A DNA stretch of 64,000 nt from UTCHB3 sp002050155 (GCA_030584105.1 CP129491.1:2046001-2110000); one strand, 5' to 3'. Positions 36,228 to 46,228 are shown, counted from the first letter of the stretch. Notes: generated by a model from the sequence alone, not told the origin. A program made the numbers and translations.

Positions 36228-36268
36228 GAGGCTGTATCGATTCAAAATATCTTACAGCCTCTTTTTTT
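36228..36268 (+). terminator. Intrinsic terminator after the outer membrane receptor gene
   Basis: A 9-bp stem (GAGGCTGTA 36228-36236 / TACAGCCTC 36253-36261) with a 16-base loop is followed by seven T residues (36262-36268), about 80 bp past the receptor stop codon. Confidence 0.85.
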
Positions 36269-36369
36269 GTTTTTTTTAAGTTCTTCAGTGAATTGTTCAG
36301 TTAATTCTAACTGATCAGTAGGATTCTTCTGTATTGGGTTAAAACCGGGTGATTTTTTTTGTGTTGTAC

Positions 36370-36404
36370 AAAAAAAAAGGGGGCAAAGCTCAACACTTTG
36401 CCCC
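36370..36404 (-). terminator. Intrinsic terminator of the FG-GAP/T9SS operon
   Basis: A perfect 9-bp stem (GGGGCAAAG 36380-36388 / CTTTGCCCC 36396-36404) with a 7-base loop is followed on the minus strand by a run of about nine T residues. It lies 31 bp beyond the stop of the 566-residue FG-GAP gene. Confidence 0.9.
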
Positions 36405-36434
36405 GAAATGTAACTTGCCTGAATTGTCTTCAGC

Positions 36435-38135
36435 TTACTTCATAAAAGCAATTTTGGCTGTTTTAACCATCACTCCGTTCTCCTCCGTTTTCAGGCGCAG
36501 CCGCAGAAGATATATCCCGCTTGGGACATTCAAACCTGTGAAGCTGAGGGTGGTCTCATGTTTCCCCTTACCCCGGAAATAAAGCTCTCTTGAGAGAACT
36601 TCCTCTCCAAGAGCGGAGAAAACTGCGAGGTTAACATCGCCGGGTTCCGATAACTGAAACTCAACTTTAACTTCAGGATTAAAGGGATTAGGATAAGTCT
36701 TCAGGTCTATTCCATATCCTTCAGGAAGTGACTCATCCTCAATCCGGCTGGGGTTTATTGCTCCGGGGTCGCCTGACCATACCATGTAGTAAAGAGGTTG
36801 CCCCCACTCTAATTTTTGGCATACACCCCCATTACCGTTACCGTGAAATTCCCCGGCTGCAAAATCGTCAATTCCGTCCCCGTTTATGTCACCAACTTGC
36901 CCCATATGACGGTGATATGTGTCTGTATATCTTCGTCCAATAACAGGTGTGGGCCCGCCGAGCAAAACAAGGGAACCTCCGAATATATCATAAGAAGTGA
37001 AGCCAAGATCGTTATATCCGTCATTGTTCACATCTCCCAGAAGTCTTGGTGTATGAGTTGCTGTGCCGGTTAAATAGAAGGAGACATCCCTTGTAACCAC
37101 ATGACCGGTGCCTCTTTTCCCAAAACTGATGTGTACAAACGAGCCGGGAAAATCTTTTGTCCACATTAACTCAGCCATTCCATCACCGTTTATGTCAGGT
37201 ATAATCCGTATGTCAAAGGCTTCGGTTGTGTCTTGCGAAAAGAAAACATAGTTATCTAATGAGTACTCAGGGTTTCCGAAAATAAGTTTAGCGCCCTTCG
37301 CTCTTGTCATAATATTATTTTGTGAGTTAAGTGTATCAATCTGGATTAATAAATCTGTATAACCATCCCCGTTTATGTCTCCTGATGTCAGAATTAGGGT
37401 ATTAAATCCTTCCCTTCTTACGAGCGTATCCGGCAGACCAAGATAATACCGGCTCGTAGTAAACGGATTTGTGAGCGGTAAAAATAAAACAAATCCATAT
37501 TTGCCACTACCCGGTAACGGTCTTGAAGAACTTGACAGGATCAGTTCATCAATCCCATCTCCGTTAAAATCTCCGATATTGGTTCTTGTCCCACTGAAGT
37601 ATTTACCATTTTGAGAGAGCAAAACAGTGTTAACATATCCTCCGGGGACAGCGACGCTTAATGAAGGAATTGTATCAAAATCAGGGCCTCCGTAAAAAAT
37701 ATCAATTGTGTCGATACCAGAGGAAACAAGTCTAAACATAAGTATGTCAAGAAAGCCATCATTGTTTAAGTCATAGACTAATGGCTCTGTTTCCGCTAAT
37801 CGTAAACCTTCTGTTTCTATAAACCAGTGATATTTAGGCATGGGAGGAGGGGGGTTCCCCCCCTCAAATATCATGTATCTGTATCCGTTAATTGTGGATC
37901 CGTGAGGTATAAAAATGTTGCTGCACGAAATAATAAGGAACTCATCCATACCATCACCATTCCAGTCTCCAAGTGTAGCGATCTTTGTACCGATATCCAC
38001 TCCACCGCCTTGATTATAGGCTATTGAGTCTATCGTATTGCATTTGAACCTGAACAGTAGTCTGTCAAATACTTCAGTTTGCGAAAATGCCTCTGAGGTA
38101 AAGACAAATATTATCAGTAAAAGTAACTTTTTCAT
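36435..38135 (-). CDS. Secreted FG-GAP/VCBS-repeat protein with T9SS sorting domain
   Basis: 566 residues. Signal peptide to about residue 18. At least seven repeats carry the calcium-binding-like core D-x-N/D-x-D-G ('DWNGDGMDEFLI', 'DLNNDGFLDILM', 'DFNGDGIDELIL', 'DINGDGYTDLLI', 'DINGDGMAELMW', 'DVNNDGYNDLGF', 'DINGDGIDDFAA'), spaced about 60 residues apart, as in FG-GAP beta-propellers. The last ~85 residues form a T9SS type-A tail ('TYPNPFNPEVKVEFQL' to 'AKIAFMK'). It is probably an outer-surface adhesion or carbohydrate-binding propeller. It lies 11 bp downstream of the 1327-residue gene and is paralogous in architecture to the 531-residue protein nearby. Ends at a strong terminator. Confidence 0.9.
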   Translation of the reverse strand: MKKLLLLIIFVFTSEAFSQTEVFDRLLFRFKCNTIDSIAYNQGGGVDIGTKIATLGDWNGDGMDEFLIISCSNIFIPHGSTINGYRYMIFEGGNPPPPMPKYHWFIETEGLRLAETEPLVYDLNNDGFLDILMFRLVSSGIDTIDIFYGGPDFDTIPSLSVAVPGGYVNTVLLSQNGKYFSGTRTNIGDFNGDGIDELILSSSSRPLPGSGKYGFVLFLPLTNPFTTSRYYLGLPDTLVRREGFNTLILTSGDINGDGYTDLLIQIDTLNSQNNIMTRAKGAKLIFGNPEYSLDNYVFFSQDTTEAFDIRIIPDINGDGMAELMWTKDFPGSFVHISFGKRGTGHVVTRDVSFYLTGTATHTPRLLGDVNNDGYNDLGFTSYDIFGGSLVLLGGPTPVIGRRYTDTYHRHMGQVGDINGDGIDDFAAGEFHGNGNGGVCQKLEWGQPLYYMVWSGDPGAINPSRIEDESLPEGYGIDLKTYPNPFNPEVKVEFQLSEPGDVNLAVFSALGEEVLSRELYFRGKGKHETTLSFTGLNVPSGIYLLRLRLKTEENGVMVKTAKIAFMK

Positions 38136-38146
38136 TGTAATATCTC

Positions 38147-41100
38147 CTATTTCAATAACATCAGTTTAGATGTAAATGTATATAATCCATTTATACCTTT
38201 TGCGGTGATCCTTACAAAATAGACACCGCTGGCATAATTTATTGCATTCCATGTGTAATTGTAAATACCCGCTTGTTTACCGGTCTCTGAAGTATGCAAC
38301 ACTCTTGTTCCGTTTATGTCGAATATCTCAACTTCAACATTACTTTCACCTCCCAGTGAATACCTTATCGTAGTCTCAGGGTTAAATGGATTTGGATAAC
38401 ACCCTATTAACTTATACTCATAGGGTTGAGTTTCAGTTGTTACTCCTGTTGAAGGTTTCATCAAGTTGTTACCTGATACTATCAGATAATTCACTTCTTT
38501 TGTGTATGGACTCAAAGGATATAATCTGTTCATATCATTCTTCAGAGCATAAATCTCGTCTGTTTGATTTCCTTCTCCCAGAAGGTGAATGATTTTCAGG
38601 TAAGATGCTCTTGCTGCATGTTCAGTTCTCTTATAATCTGAAATCAGTGTTGTCAGGTAAGCCTCTTTTCTGTCGGTTTGATATTCTGAAAGCAAAAACA
38701 ATGCTTTTGCAGTCAGATCATTTTTTACCGGACGGTTTCCCACGGTTTGCAGCACGGAAAAGTAACTTTCGATTTCTTCCGGGCTATAGGTTTTTCCATA
38801 CAGTTCAAGTGCTCCACAAGACAATAACATATTCTCAGGATTGTTAAGCAAGGGAAGTAATATAGCCCTTGCGGCTGTCATGTTGCCCTTTCTTATCTGT
38901 TTTAATGCCATTCTTAACAAGTTGGATTGTCTTCCCGCGGTAAAGTTCCCTTGACCCGGAGGCATCCATTCGGCATCTATTTTCATCGTTGTTTTATTCG
39001 CCAGTCCCGGTTGAATTAAACTTTCAGGTACAGGCATTTCGTCCAGATAATAGTCTGTGTATATAGTACTCGTACTGTCTGAGTATAAACTAAACAAAGC
39101 CGGGTTGTTTGTCCCCCAGTAATTTCGTTCTAAATAGACGGTACTGCTGCTGTATGCCTTCACATTGTATAGTACATTATTCATTATTGTATTGCCTCCA
39201 CCTGAGACCAGGATACCACCTTGTTCATCATCCACATAACCAAGCATTGGTGTTGAGTTGTATGAAATAATTCCGACATCATTGCTGTCTATTAAATTGT
39301 ATCCATAACTGCCCTCATCAATCGTGTCATGAGGATTTGCATTTGTTCCACAATACAAACCAAAATCATTTTTCCTGATTATAGTTTGATATATTTGAGG
39401 AGATGAATTTGCCAGTGAAATTCCTCTGCCCTCATTATCCCAGGTAGCATTATCATGGATGTTACACTTAACGATCTTTGCTTTTTCTGTCCCGTAACTG
39501 TGAGTCCAATGCATCACAATTCCCCAGTAGTTGTTGAATATCTCACAGTTTTGGATGTCATCATTGTCAGTTAAGTATGAAGAGTAACCAACTCCCGCGT
39601 TTTTAATCTTTGCATGATTCAATACAACATTACCGTAACTATTTGCAATACCGTTTATCGTCGCTTGCCAATAGGGAGTAACAAAATCAAAAACTACCGG
39701 TTCATTTTCTGTCCCCTGAACCGAAAGGTTCCCGTTTGAGAGTATCAGTCGTGAATGATTCTCAAATTTTAGGGTTGTGCCCTTTGTTATTGTAAGTGTT
39801 GCATCGTTTGATACTATAAGGTCGCTGTAAAAAGTAGTGTTGTAACCCAAAGTTTCATTTTGAGTTATGGAGGTTATCTGCGGTTCAATTTTTAAAAGGG
39901 TTCCTTCTCCCGCACCAAGGAAAATAGTTACCTGCCCTGTTCTGGTTGTAAAATAGACAGAGTCAGTTTTTAAATCTTTAACCGTATAATAATCCCAGGG
40001 CGAATCGGGGAAGTTGAGATTGAATATGATATTTCGATATGATGTGTCAGGGCCGTTTTCTAAGTTATCAGGTGAATTCGCAGGTTGGATATTACATCTT
40101 CTGTTCACTACATAGACAAATTTTGCATCTTCAATTTTTCCCGATGGAGGAGACTTCTCCAGAAAATATCCCGTTTCAACAAATCTTTTATTTCCGGGAT
40201 CGTCCGATCCAAAATGTGGATATCTGGTGCTTAGATTCGAAATCCAATCGACCGTGGTGGATGCCGTTTTATTCCAACTTTTTGTTTCTAACCAATTCAA
40301 ACCCAATAGAACTGAATCGATTTTGTTGGTAGAATTTATGAATTCTTGAACAGCATAATACCTGTCATTTGGTTTTTGGTTATGTTTCGGATCCTGTGTA
40401 AGTCCGGTACCATACACCAAATTAAACACACTTGCTGAATCATCAAATAATCCATATGTGTTCCACCTTATTTCACCGTCTGCAGGTGTAGCCGCGCGCG
40501 TTGGAATCATGTAATACATAAATCCTTTTGCACCATAAGCTAATGCCATATTACCCATCGCCAATATCTCATCGCGTGTTGGAGCTCTGCGGGAGTGATC
40601 TCCCTGAACAATACTCATAGCACCACCCTGATTTTTTATGTATTGTTCGGAATGGACTCCCAAAGTCATAATTAACGGTATTTGGTTGTTTCTTGCCGTC
40701 GCTGCTGCACTTTTTAATCCTGAATGTTCGTAAAACTCATCGATACCATCGTCTTCAAAATGTTTATAATCACAAAATAAATCAAATCTGTTTTGAAGTG
40801 AGGTCGTAGAATAGGTAGTATTTTTATCAATTGGATATTCATTATATAATAAATATTGTCTGAACTCATTGGAGGTTGTACGCGAATATGCACTGTCGAA
40901 ATCAAGATAATACTTTGGATATCCACCTGTTGCTCCATTTATTTCAACACGAGAATTTTGCCCACCAAAAAAACTTCTCACCTCAGATTGGATTTCACCT
41001 CGCGCTTTTGCAGTTAACTGAAAAGGCTCATCAAAATAAAAATTTTGAATCTTATCAAAATCTGATGTAGTGTAAGCTGAATCCAATTCGGTACGAATTT

Positions 41101-42130
41101 GAGCCATTGTTACGGTTGGATGAACATATAGATCGGCAAAATTCTGCTCAAAGATAATTTTTTTATCGATGAAAATATCAACATTACCATGCCAAATTAT
41201 ATGACAATCAAGGTTATTTCCTGCGGCTAAGGTAAATTCATCAGATTCAAACCAACCGTACTCTGTAGTGTCGGTTATTTCATGTTCATAGACACTTTGA
41301 GTAAATGTAGCCAGAGGGTAATTTATTGGATCATAAGGTTTAAGCAACTCCCGCCGACTTTCAGTCAGAATATATTTGGGTGAACTGTTGTTTTGGTTTA
41401 TTTTGAGCGTGAATGCCAACGAGTCTTTTTCGCCAGGATTTTTTCTAAGAAGGATCCTCATTGTATACTTTGTTCCTGCAAACGGAAATTGAAAAGACGG
41501 AAGGCGGAACCAGAAAAGGGCCCCCGGAGAAGTATGGACTCCAACGAATGCAGCACGGACATAATTTTCTTTACCACTAATATAATCTGTGTAATCCTCA
41601 CCCGTCAGATCGAGCTTTGATGGTTCTCCTTCTCCAGGACGGTTGACCCAGTAACTACTCTTGTTTCCATTGACCTCAGTAAAACCAAAATTATTATTAT
41701 CCGGGCTAATATTCGTTGCTGAGGCCCCCCCAATTTCAATTGTGTAATAATCCTTGTCATGTCCGAAGGAATTCATATATTTTGATGGTAAAAAGGTATG
41801 TTGATTTGAGCCCCAGTCTTTGTGTTTCCAGGTAAACCCAAAATCGTTCAGATAAAAACTATCCAATTGATTAGCTTGACCGATGTGGAATTGTCCGTCA
41901 GTAACCAAATTGGTAAGACCAAGAGCCTTAAGTTCTTGAAAATACCAATTTTTTGCTCTCATTAAATCAATCAGGCTGTCACTCTTCTCTCCGTCTTGTG
42001 GTGTTGCAATTGCATTGACCACAAAATCGAAAAATCCGATATGTGGGAAATAATCAATTCCGGGGCGAAGATTGCTCTGAGCAGTACATATTCCGGTAAG
42101 AATTATAAAAATTACACACAACTTTTTCAT
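38147..42130 (-). CDS. Very large secreted parallel beta-helix protein with T9SS sorting domain
   Basis: 1327 residues with a signal peptide (cleavage near residue 18). The N-terminal ~650 residues form an uncharacterised domain shared with the 382-residue protein at 46229-47377 ('IIWHGNVDIFIDKKI' against 'IIWLGNAELFLE'; 'NFYFDEPF' against 'FLTIDEP'). It may be glycoside-hydrolase-like, since D-E-P motifs and a 'GAKGFMYYMIPTRA' segment suggest a TIM barrel (inference). A right-handed parallel beta-helix follows (about 755-1000), then a linker and a T9SS type-A tail ('CYPNPFNPETTIRYSL' to 'SKLMLLK'). It is located between two FG-GAP genes with gaps of 11 and 38 bp. A relic of a second copy lies upstream at 43780-43878. 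Confidence 0.87.
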   Translation of the reverse strand: MKKLCVIFIILTGICTAQSNLRPGIDYFPHIGFFDFVVNAIATPQDGEKSDSLIDLMRAKNWYFQELKALGLTNLVTDGQFHIGQANQLDSFYLNDFGFTWKHKDWGSNQHTFLPSKYMNSFGHDKDYYTIEIGGASATNISPDNNNFGFTEVNGNKSSYWVNRPGEGEPSKLDLTGEDYTDYISGKENYVRAAFVGVHTSPGALFWFRLPSFQFPFAGTKYTMRILLRKNPGEKDSLAFTLKINQNNSSPKYILTESRRELLKPYDPINYPLATFTQSVYEHEITDTTEYGWFESDEFTLAAGNNLDCHIIWHGNVDIFIDKKIIFEQNFADLYVHPTVTMAQIRTELDSAYTTSDFDKIQNFYFDEPFQLTAKARGEIQSEVRSFFGGQNSRVEINGATGGYPKYYLDFDSAYSRTTSNEFRQYLLYNEYPIDKNTTYSTTSLQNRFDLFCDYKHFEDDGIDEFYEHSGLKSAAATARNNQIPLIMTLGVHSEQYIKNQGGAMSIVQGDHSRRAPTRDEILAMGNMALAYGAKGFMYYMIPTRAATPADGEIRWNTYGLFDDSASVFNLVYGTGLTQDPKHNQKPNDRYYAVQEFINSTNKIDSVLLGLNWLETKSWNKTASTTVDWISNLSTRYPHFGSDDPGNKRFVETGYFLEKSPPSGKIEDAKFVYVVNRRCNIQPANSPDNLENGPDTSYRNIIFNLNFPDSPWDYYTVKDLKTDSVYFTTRTGQVTIFLGAGEGTLLKIEPQITSITQNETLGYNTTFYSDLIVSNDATLTITKGTTLKFENHSRLILSNGNLSVQGTENEPVVFDFVTPYWQATINGIANSYGNVVLNHAKIKNAGVGYSSYLTDNDDIQNCEIFNNYWGIVMHWTHSYGTEKAKIVKCNIHDNATWDNEGRGISLANSSPQIYQTIIRKNDFGLYCGTNANPHDTIDEGSYGYNLIDSNDVGIISYNSTPMLGYVDDEQGGILVSGGGNTIMNNVLYNVKAYSSSTVYLERNYWGTNNPALFSLYSDSTSTIYTDYYLDEMPVPESLIQPGLANKTTMKIDAEWMPPGQGNFTAGRQSNLLRMALKQIRKGNMTAARAILLPLLNNPENMLLSCGALELYGKTYSPEEIESYFSVLQTVGNRPVKNDLTAKALFLLSEYQTDRKEAYLTTLISDYKRTEHAARASYLKIIHLLGEGNQTDEIYALKNDMNRLYPLSPYTKEVNYLIVSGNNLMKPSTGVTTETQPYEYKLIGCYPNPFNPETTIRYSLGGESNVEVEIFDINGTRVLHTSETGKQAGIYNYTWNAINYASGVYFVRITAKGINGLYTFTSKLMLLK

Positions 42131-42168
42131 AACGATTACTCACCAAAATTAAGCTAAAGTGACTTTAA

Positions 42169-43764
42169 TTATTTCAAATATTGAATTTTTGCATTTTTAT
42201 TCTGATGTTTACCTCCTTTCTCAAGGTCAAGTGAAAGTATATATATACCGGTTGCTGCAGTTATTCCCTTAAAATTGATTATTTCTGTATGTCCTCCTTT
42301 CTCGCTGTAAAGTGTTTTGTTAAATATCTCCCGTCCAAGCATATCGTGAATTTTTAACTGAAGAACACCCGAGTGAGGCATTGTGTATCGTACAGTTACA
42401 GGCCCGTTGGTGGGATTTGGTGAGATACTTAACTCAAGCCCGGCAATTTCCTGTGTGTCTTCATTTTCATTTTTTACTGAAACAGGTGTTCTGCTCCCTT
42501 TATAAATATATACGAACCCTGCGGGTCCGGATGGGGAATGCTCCCAAAATCCATTCTCTCCTATACAAATATCATCTATCCCATCACCATTTACATCTCC
42601 TACTCTGCCTCCAAAATTTAGTCCCCAAAAAGTACTCCGGGCAAAATAATATTTAGCAACTAATCCTGATACATTTGCTCCACCAAGAAATAAAGCCTGA
42701 TTATAATAAGGTATATATTTAACCAAATCATTATATCCGTCACCATTTACATCTCCGGGTGAAAACCCCGGTGCATACTGGATACCGGCTCTAAGTAAAA
42801 CATCAGGGGTAATGTCCGGAGGTCTTGGTGTTCCGTATGAGATAGCCGTAGGGAATGATGAACCTTCGTTGGTAAGCGTTCCAATTTCGTCTTTACCGTC
42901 ATCATTCATATCTTTTGTAATGAACATCAATCTGGTATCCCGAAGTGTATCATCACTGAATTGGTAGTATTGGCTGAAATCAAGGGAATCATTTCCGTAA
43001 TAAAACCTGCGTCTATTCTTTAACCCCAATTGTGTATAAGTCCCGGTTTGCCAGAAAGTCATGTCATCCTTCCCGTCTCCGTCTATATCCCCAAAGTACA
43101 TATATGAGTGAACAATGAAATAAAGAGTATCAGGGAAATCAGTTATTAACCTGTATTCCATAGGGGTCAGATTATCGTTCGTCTTAAATACAAATATTCC
43201 GCCAAAGGCGCGTCGACCTTGCCAAAACAAGGTCATCGAATGAATAATCAACTCTTCGAATCCGTCTCCGTCAAAATCCACCGGCCAGTTCCGTACAGGG
43301 AAAACAGCATTTTTTTCAACTGAATCAGGAAATGCGATTGTGTAGTCAACGATTGTATCAAGTTGTGGACCGCCAAAATATACATTATACACAATCGGAT
43401 ATAATGGGTTTAATCTTTGCGTTATTATATCGCGATAACCATCACGGTTTATGTCACATGCAGTTATTGATCTCGGAGTAAAAATAGGAATTGTAAATGC
43501 CGGTATTGTGTCGATGGGATCTCCGCCGTAAAAAAAACGAGCCTTACCGTAGGGACCTTCTATTGAATCCAGAGCACAAATCAGGAAGTCATCAAAACCG
43601 TCACCGTTTTGATCTCCCATGTATATAACCGATTCCTGCCAAAAGTAACCGTAAGTCTTAAATATCAATGAATCGAAGTATTGGGCTTTTACTTCCATTG
43701 AAGTTGTAACTACCAACAGAAAAATGAATATAAATCGAAAAGGTTTTTGTTTCAGTCTGAACAT
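42169..43764 (-). CDS. Secreted FG-GAP/VCBS-repeat protein with T9SS sorting domain
   Basis: 531 residues, signal peptide to about residue 27 (VKA-Q). Repeats with the D-x-N-x-D-G core ('DQNGDGFDDFLI', 'DINRDGYRDIIT', 'DFDGDGFEELII', 'DIDGDGKDDMTF', 'DMNDDGKDEIGT', 'DVNGDGYNDLVK', 'DVNGDGIDDICI') predict a beta-propeller. The C-terminal domain is a T9SS type-A tail of the 'ISPNPTNGPVTVRYTM' variety ending 'AKIQYLK'. Architecture and gene position match the 566-residue protein two genes downstream, which suggests that a two-gene unit (large beta-helix protein + propeller) was duplicated. The sequence just upstream of the start is the remnant of another copy of the large gene. Confidence 0.9.
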   Translation of the reverse strand: MFRLKQKPFRFIFIFLLVVTTSMEVKAQYFDSLIFKTYGYFWQESVIYMGDQNGDGFDDFLICALDSIEGPYGKARFFYGGDPIDTIPAFTIPIFTPRSITACDINRDGYRDIITQRLNPLYPIVYNVYFGGPQLDTIVDYTIAFPDSVEKNAVFPVRNWPVDFDGDGFEELIIHSMTLFWQGRRAFGGIFVFKTNDNLTPMEYRLITDFPDTLYFIVHSYMYFGDIDGDGKDDMTFWQTGTYTQLGLKNRRRFYYGNDSLDFSQYYQFSDDTLRDTRLMFITKDMNDDGKDEIGTLTNEGSSFPTAISYGTPRPPDITPDVLLRAGIQYAPGFSPGDVNGDGYNDLVKYIPYYNQALFLGGANVSGLVAKYYFARSTFWGLNFGGRVGDVNGDGIDDICIGENGFWEHSPSGPAGFVYIYKGSRTPVSVKNENEDTQEIAGLELSISPNPTNGPVTVRYTMPHSGVLQLKIHDMLGREIFNKTLYSEKGGHTEIINFKGITAATGIYILSLDLEKGGKHQNKNAKIQYLK

Positions 43765-43779
43765 AAAAATTCCTCATTT

Positions 43780-43878
43780 TTTGCCTTCATTAAATCAATC
43801 AGGCTGTCGCACTTCTCTCCGTCTTGTGATGTTGCAGGTGTTGCATATAATGGTCATTATTAATGCTAATCTTTTCAT
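43780..43878 (-). pseudogene. Relic of a paralogue of the 1327-residue beta-helix gene
   Basis: Read on the minus strand, ATG (43878-43876) opens a short hydrophobic signal-like segment. The following ~60 bases (43839-43779) are about 90% identical to codons 41-60 of the 1327-residue gene (41951-42010), giving 'SQDGEKCDSLIDLMKAKN' against 'PQDGEKSDSLIDLMRAKN'. The two parts are not in the same frame, and everything after it is missing up to the FG-GAP gene start at 43764. The start codon and the sequence before it match those of the 382-residue paralogue, so this is the 5' stub of a gene lost by internal deletion. Confidence 0.75.
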
Positions 43879-44300
43879 TTTAACCTCACGATTAATTTGA
43901 TGTTTTTTTGATGATGGACTCGGTTTTTAACCGGTAAGCAAAATGGTATTGTAACCTGCTGTATTTTGCTTTGGTGCACTTTTTCAGGCAACAGAAGAGA
44001 CAAGCGAAATATCTTTATCTCTTATTTGACCTTTAAAAGGATAATTCTTTACTGCTTAAGGAGAAATGTTACTCTTTTTTTAATATTGGATTTGTTTCCG
44101 GTTACTCCTAAAATATTGCAGATACTTTGGTGGAATATAAACATAATATTAATCAAAAAAAGTTTAAATTTTTTATCAAAATAAGATATCCAACATGCTG
44201 CTTTTCCTGCACCGGGATAATTTCAACTTCCGTATCCCATTTAAGTGCTTCTTTTAATTCTTACTTTGTGTCTTAATTGCCATACCGGGATAATTTCAAA
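43879..44300 (-). repeat. Duplicated upstream module, copy A
   Basis: About 420 bp immediately upstream of the relic start codon resemble, over nearly the whole length, the region upstream of the 382-residue gene (from 47378). The closest part next to the start codon is almost identical (TTTAACCTCACGATTAATTT then GATGTTTTTTTGATGATG). The module contains the likely leader and promoter of the ancestral gene and 1.3 copies of a 73-bp unit (44207-44279, next start at 44280). The remaining 44301-44456 shows no recognisable feature. Confidence 0.85.
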
Positions 44301-44456
44301 GGCATTTACCTATAAGAGAGTAACAGATAATTGTCCTTGGGTTGAACGGATTGATGCTGCACCAAATCACTTTGAAAGCAACTTGCATATTGTCACAGGC
44401 AGATTCGTCCTACAACCTATGGTCTTAATTTCGCAGCCATGTATCAGTAATTTCTC

Positions 44457-46217
44457 CTACTTCAGCAGCAGCATCTTCCGCACGGATGTAAAAACAGGAA
44501 CGCCCTCCGGTGATCTTACATCTATCTTGTAGAGGTATATTCCGCTTGCAAGTTCATCTCCGCGGAATACGGTCTCGTGGTAGCCGGCAGGCAACTCCCG
44601 ATCCTCAAGCACCCTGACCGGTTCGCCCGTTATCGTGTAAACCGTCAGGATTACTCTTCCTGCCGATTTTAACCTGTAGCCTATCACTGTTTCAGGATTG
44701 AATGGGTTTGGGTAGTTGTTGAATAACTGATACTCCATAACCACTTCATGACCTTCCTGTGCTACTCCTACAGGGACTATTTTTATCTCCTCAGATGGTT
44801 CTGAAATGTTCCCCTGCATATCAACCGATCTGAGAACAAGGTAGTAACTCCCGCTGAATCCCGGAATTATCTTTGTGAAGTTAGTATCCGCAGTTCTCCC
44901 GAGCAGTCGTGTGGAGTCTGCCGTAAATCCCGGCAGTGTGTCGCCATAGATCAGGTATCCCTTAAAATCACTCTCGTGGTTCCTCTGCCAGGCAAGACGA
45001 ATAGTGTCAAACTCAACCACAGCCGTAATTCCTCTGGGTTCTACAGGGGCGAGATCGAGATAGTCGTAACTCTTACCGTAGGGTCCGCCGTACAGCCCTA
45101 TATCGCTTCGTGTCCCGTCAACATCATTCACGAGCGTGTCTCCGGCATCTATTAAGGGTGAATACTTCTGAAGGTGAAAATCTTCTGTTTCATTTACGAA
45201 CATTGGATAGTGGATGATGTTGGATACTGTGTCTATTGGAGTGCCGTCCCGAAAACGATAATGGTTTCCATTATCCCAAAAGTTGTTAAACCGTAATGGC
45301 GGATCTCCGTAAAATCCATAATATCTACCGCCTGAAATATAGTTGTTGAAGATATCACGATAATCCGAAGATCCACCATCTGTTCTAACTGTAATCCCGT
45401 AATTCCCCATGAACAGATTGTTGCTGATTGATTGAGGACCTACCGAGAAACCTCTACAACTGTTAGTAATATCTGTCTCATAAATACTAACGATTATATT
45501 ATTGTATATTTTTGATGGGTAACCAAATGAAGAATACATCGTGGTGAAAAATGTACTAATGTACGGAGCTGATATAAATATGTTATCATGGATGTCACAA
45601 CGGCTGCCGATTCCCATATACATCGTGTTATCGGAAGCGGTAACCACATTGTTTTTTATCTCCACAATGTTCAGATCAACATATATTCCTTCCTGACAAG
45701 AGTCAATGATACTGTTCAATATTTTACTTGAATCGGTCAACAAATTATAAAATCCCGCCAATTTTATTCCGGAAGAAAAATTGCTAACTTTTACTCCTTC
45801 TACTCTGACATTGAGGCTCTCATCCGCACCTCTACGAGCGTAAATTCCATAAGTGTAGGGTATCGGTTCCAATCCGCTACCTTCGACTTTAAGATTGCTT
45901 ATAGTGTTTCTGTCTTTAAGGGTAACTCCTCGCATCGATTCCGGAAGAATTTTTATTATTGTTTTTTCCCAACCCAATCCTGTCACTACAACTCCGGGGT
46001 TAAAAATTAATGTTTCTGTGAAAACACCTTCGCCTATAATTATAGTATCACCCTGGCCGGAGAGGTTCATCGCCTTCATTATGCTGTCCGCCGCCGTCAC
46101 CCAACTTGTATAAGGAGGAGTACTGCTGCCGGTCTTGCTTACATAACGCTTTTCGGCATTAAGGTTAAAGATCGCAATCAAGACTATTATCAGCGTTAAT
46201 ATTCTGCGCGTTTTCAT
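44457..46217 (-). CDS. Secreted parallel beta-helix protein with fibronectin-like domain and T9SS sorting domain
   Basis: 586 residues from ATG 46217. AGGAGAG lies 7-8 bases before this ATG, so I prefer it to the GTG at 46232 that overlaps the previous gene. Signal peptide (1 to about 22); right-handed parallel beta-helix/pectate-lyase-like repeats (about 50-360, 'GQGDTIIIGEGVFTETLIF', 'NNVVTASDNTMYM', 'IYNNIIVSIYE'); a fibronectin-III-like segment (about 385-480, 'IRLAWQRNHESDFKGYLIYG'); then a T9SS tail ('NNYPNPFNPETVIGYRL' to 'VRKMLLLK'). It is probably a surface polysaccharide-binding or -degrading protein; no catalytic residues can be assigned. It follows the 382-residue gene by 12 bp. 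Confidence 0.9.
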   Translation of the reverse strand: MKTRRILTLIIVLIAIFNLNAEKRYVSKTGSSTPPYTSWVTAADSIMKAMNLSGQGDTIIIGEGVFTETLIFNPGVVVTGLGWEKTIIKILPESMRGVTLKDRNTISNLKVEGSGLEPIPYTYGIYARRGADESLNVRVEGVKVSNFSSGIKLAGFYNLLTDSSKILNSIIDSCQEGIYVDLNIVEIKNNVVTASDNTMYMGIGSRCDIHDNIFISAPYISTFFTTMYSSFGYPSKIYNNIIVSIYETDITNSCRGFSVGPQSISNNLFMGNYGITVRTDGGSSDYRDIFNNYISGGRYYGFYGDPPLRFNNFWDNGNHYRFRDGTPIDTVSNIIHYPMFVNETEDFHLQKYSPLIDAGDTLVNDVDGTRSDIGLYGGPYGKSYDYLDLAPVEPRGITAVVEFDTIRLAWQRNHESDFKGYLIYGDTLPGFTADSTRLLGRTADTNFTKIIPGFSGSYYLVLRSVDMQGNISEPSEEIKIVPVGVAQEGHEVVMEYQLFNNYPNPFNPETVIGYRLKSAGRVILTVYTITGEPVRVLEDRELPAGYHETVFRGDELASGIYLYKIDVRSPEGVPVFTSVRKMLLLK

Positions 46218-46228
46218 CTTTTCTCTCC

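Noticed and set aside
43966..44184. Plus-strand frame starting 'MLWCTFSGNRRDKRN', recurring at 47465-47668
   Set aside because: It recurs only because the whole upstream module is duplicated at DNA level; the two versions diverge without codon-position bias and match no family.
44245..44532. Plus-strand 95-codon open frame between the two modules
   Set aside because: It overlaps the 3' end of a well-supported minus-strand T9SS gene and has no recognisable domain.
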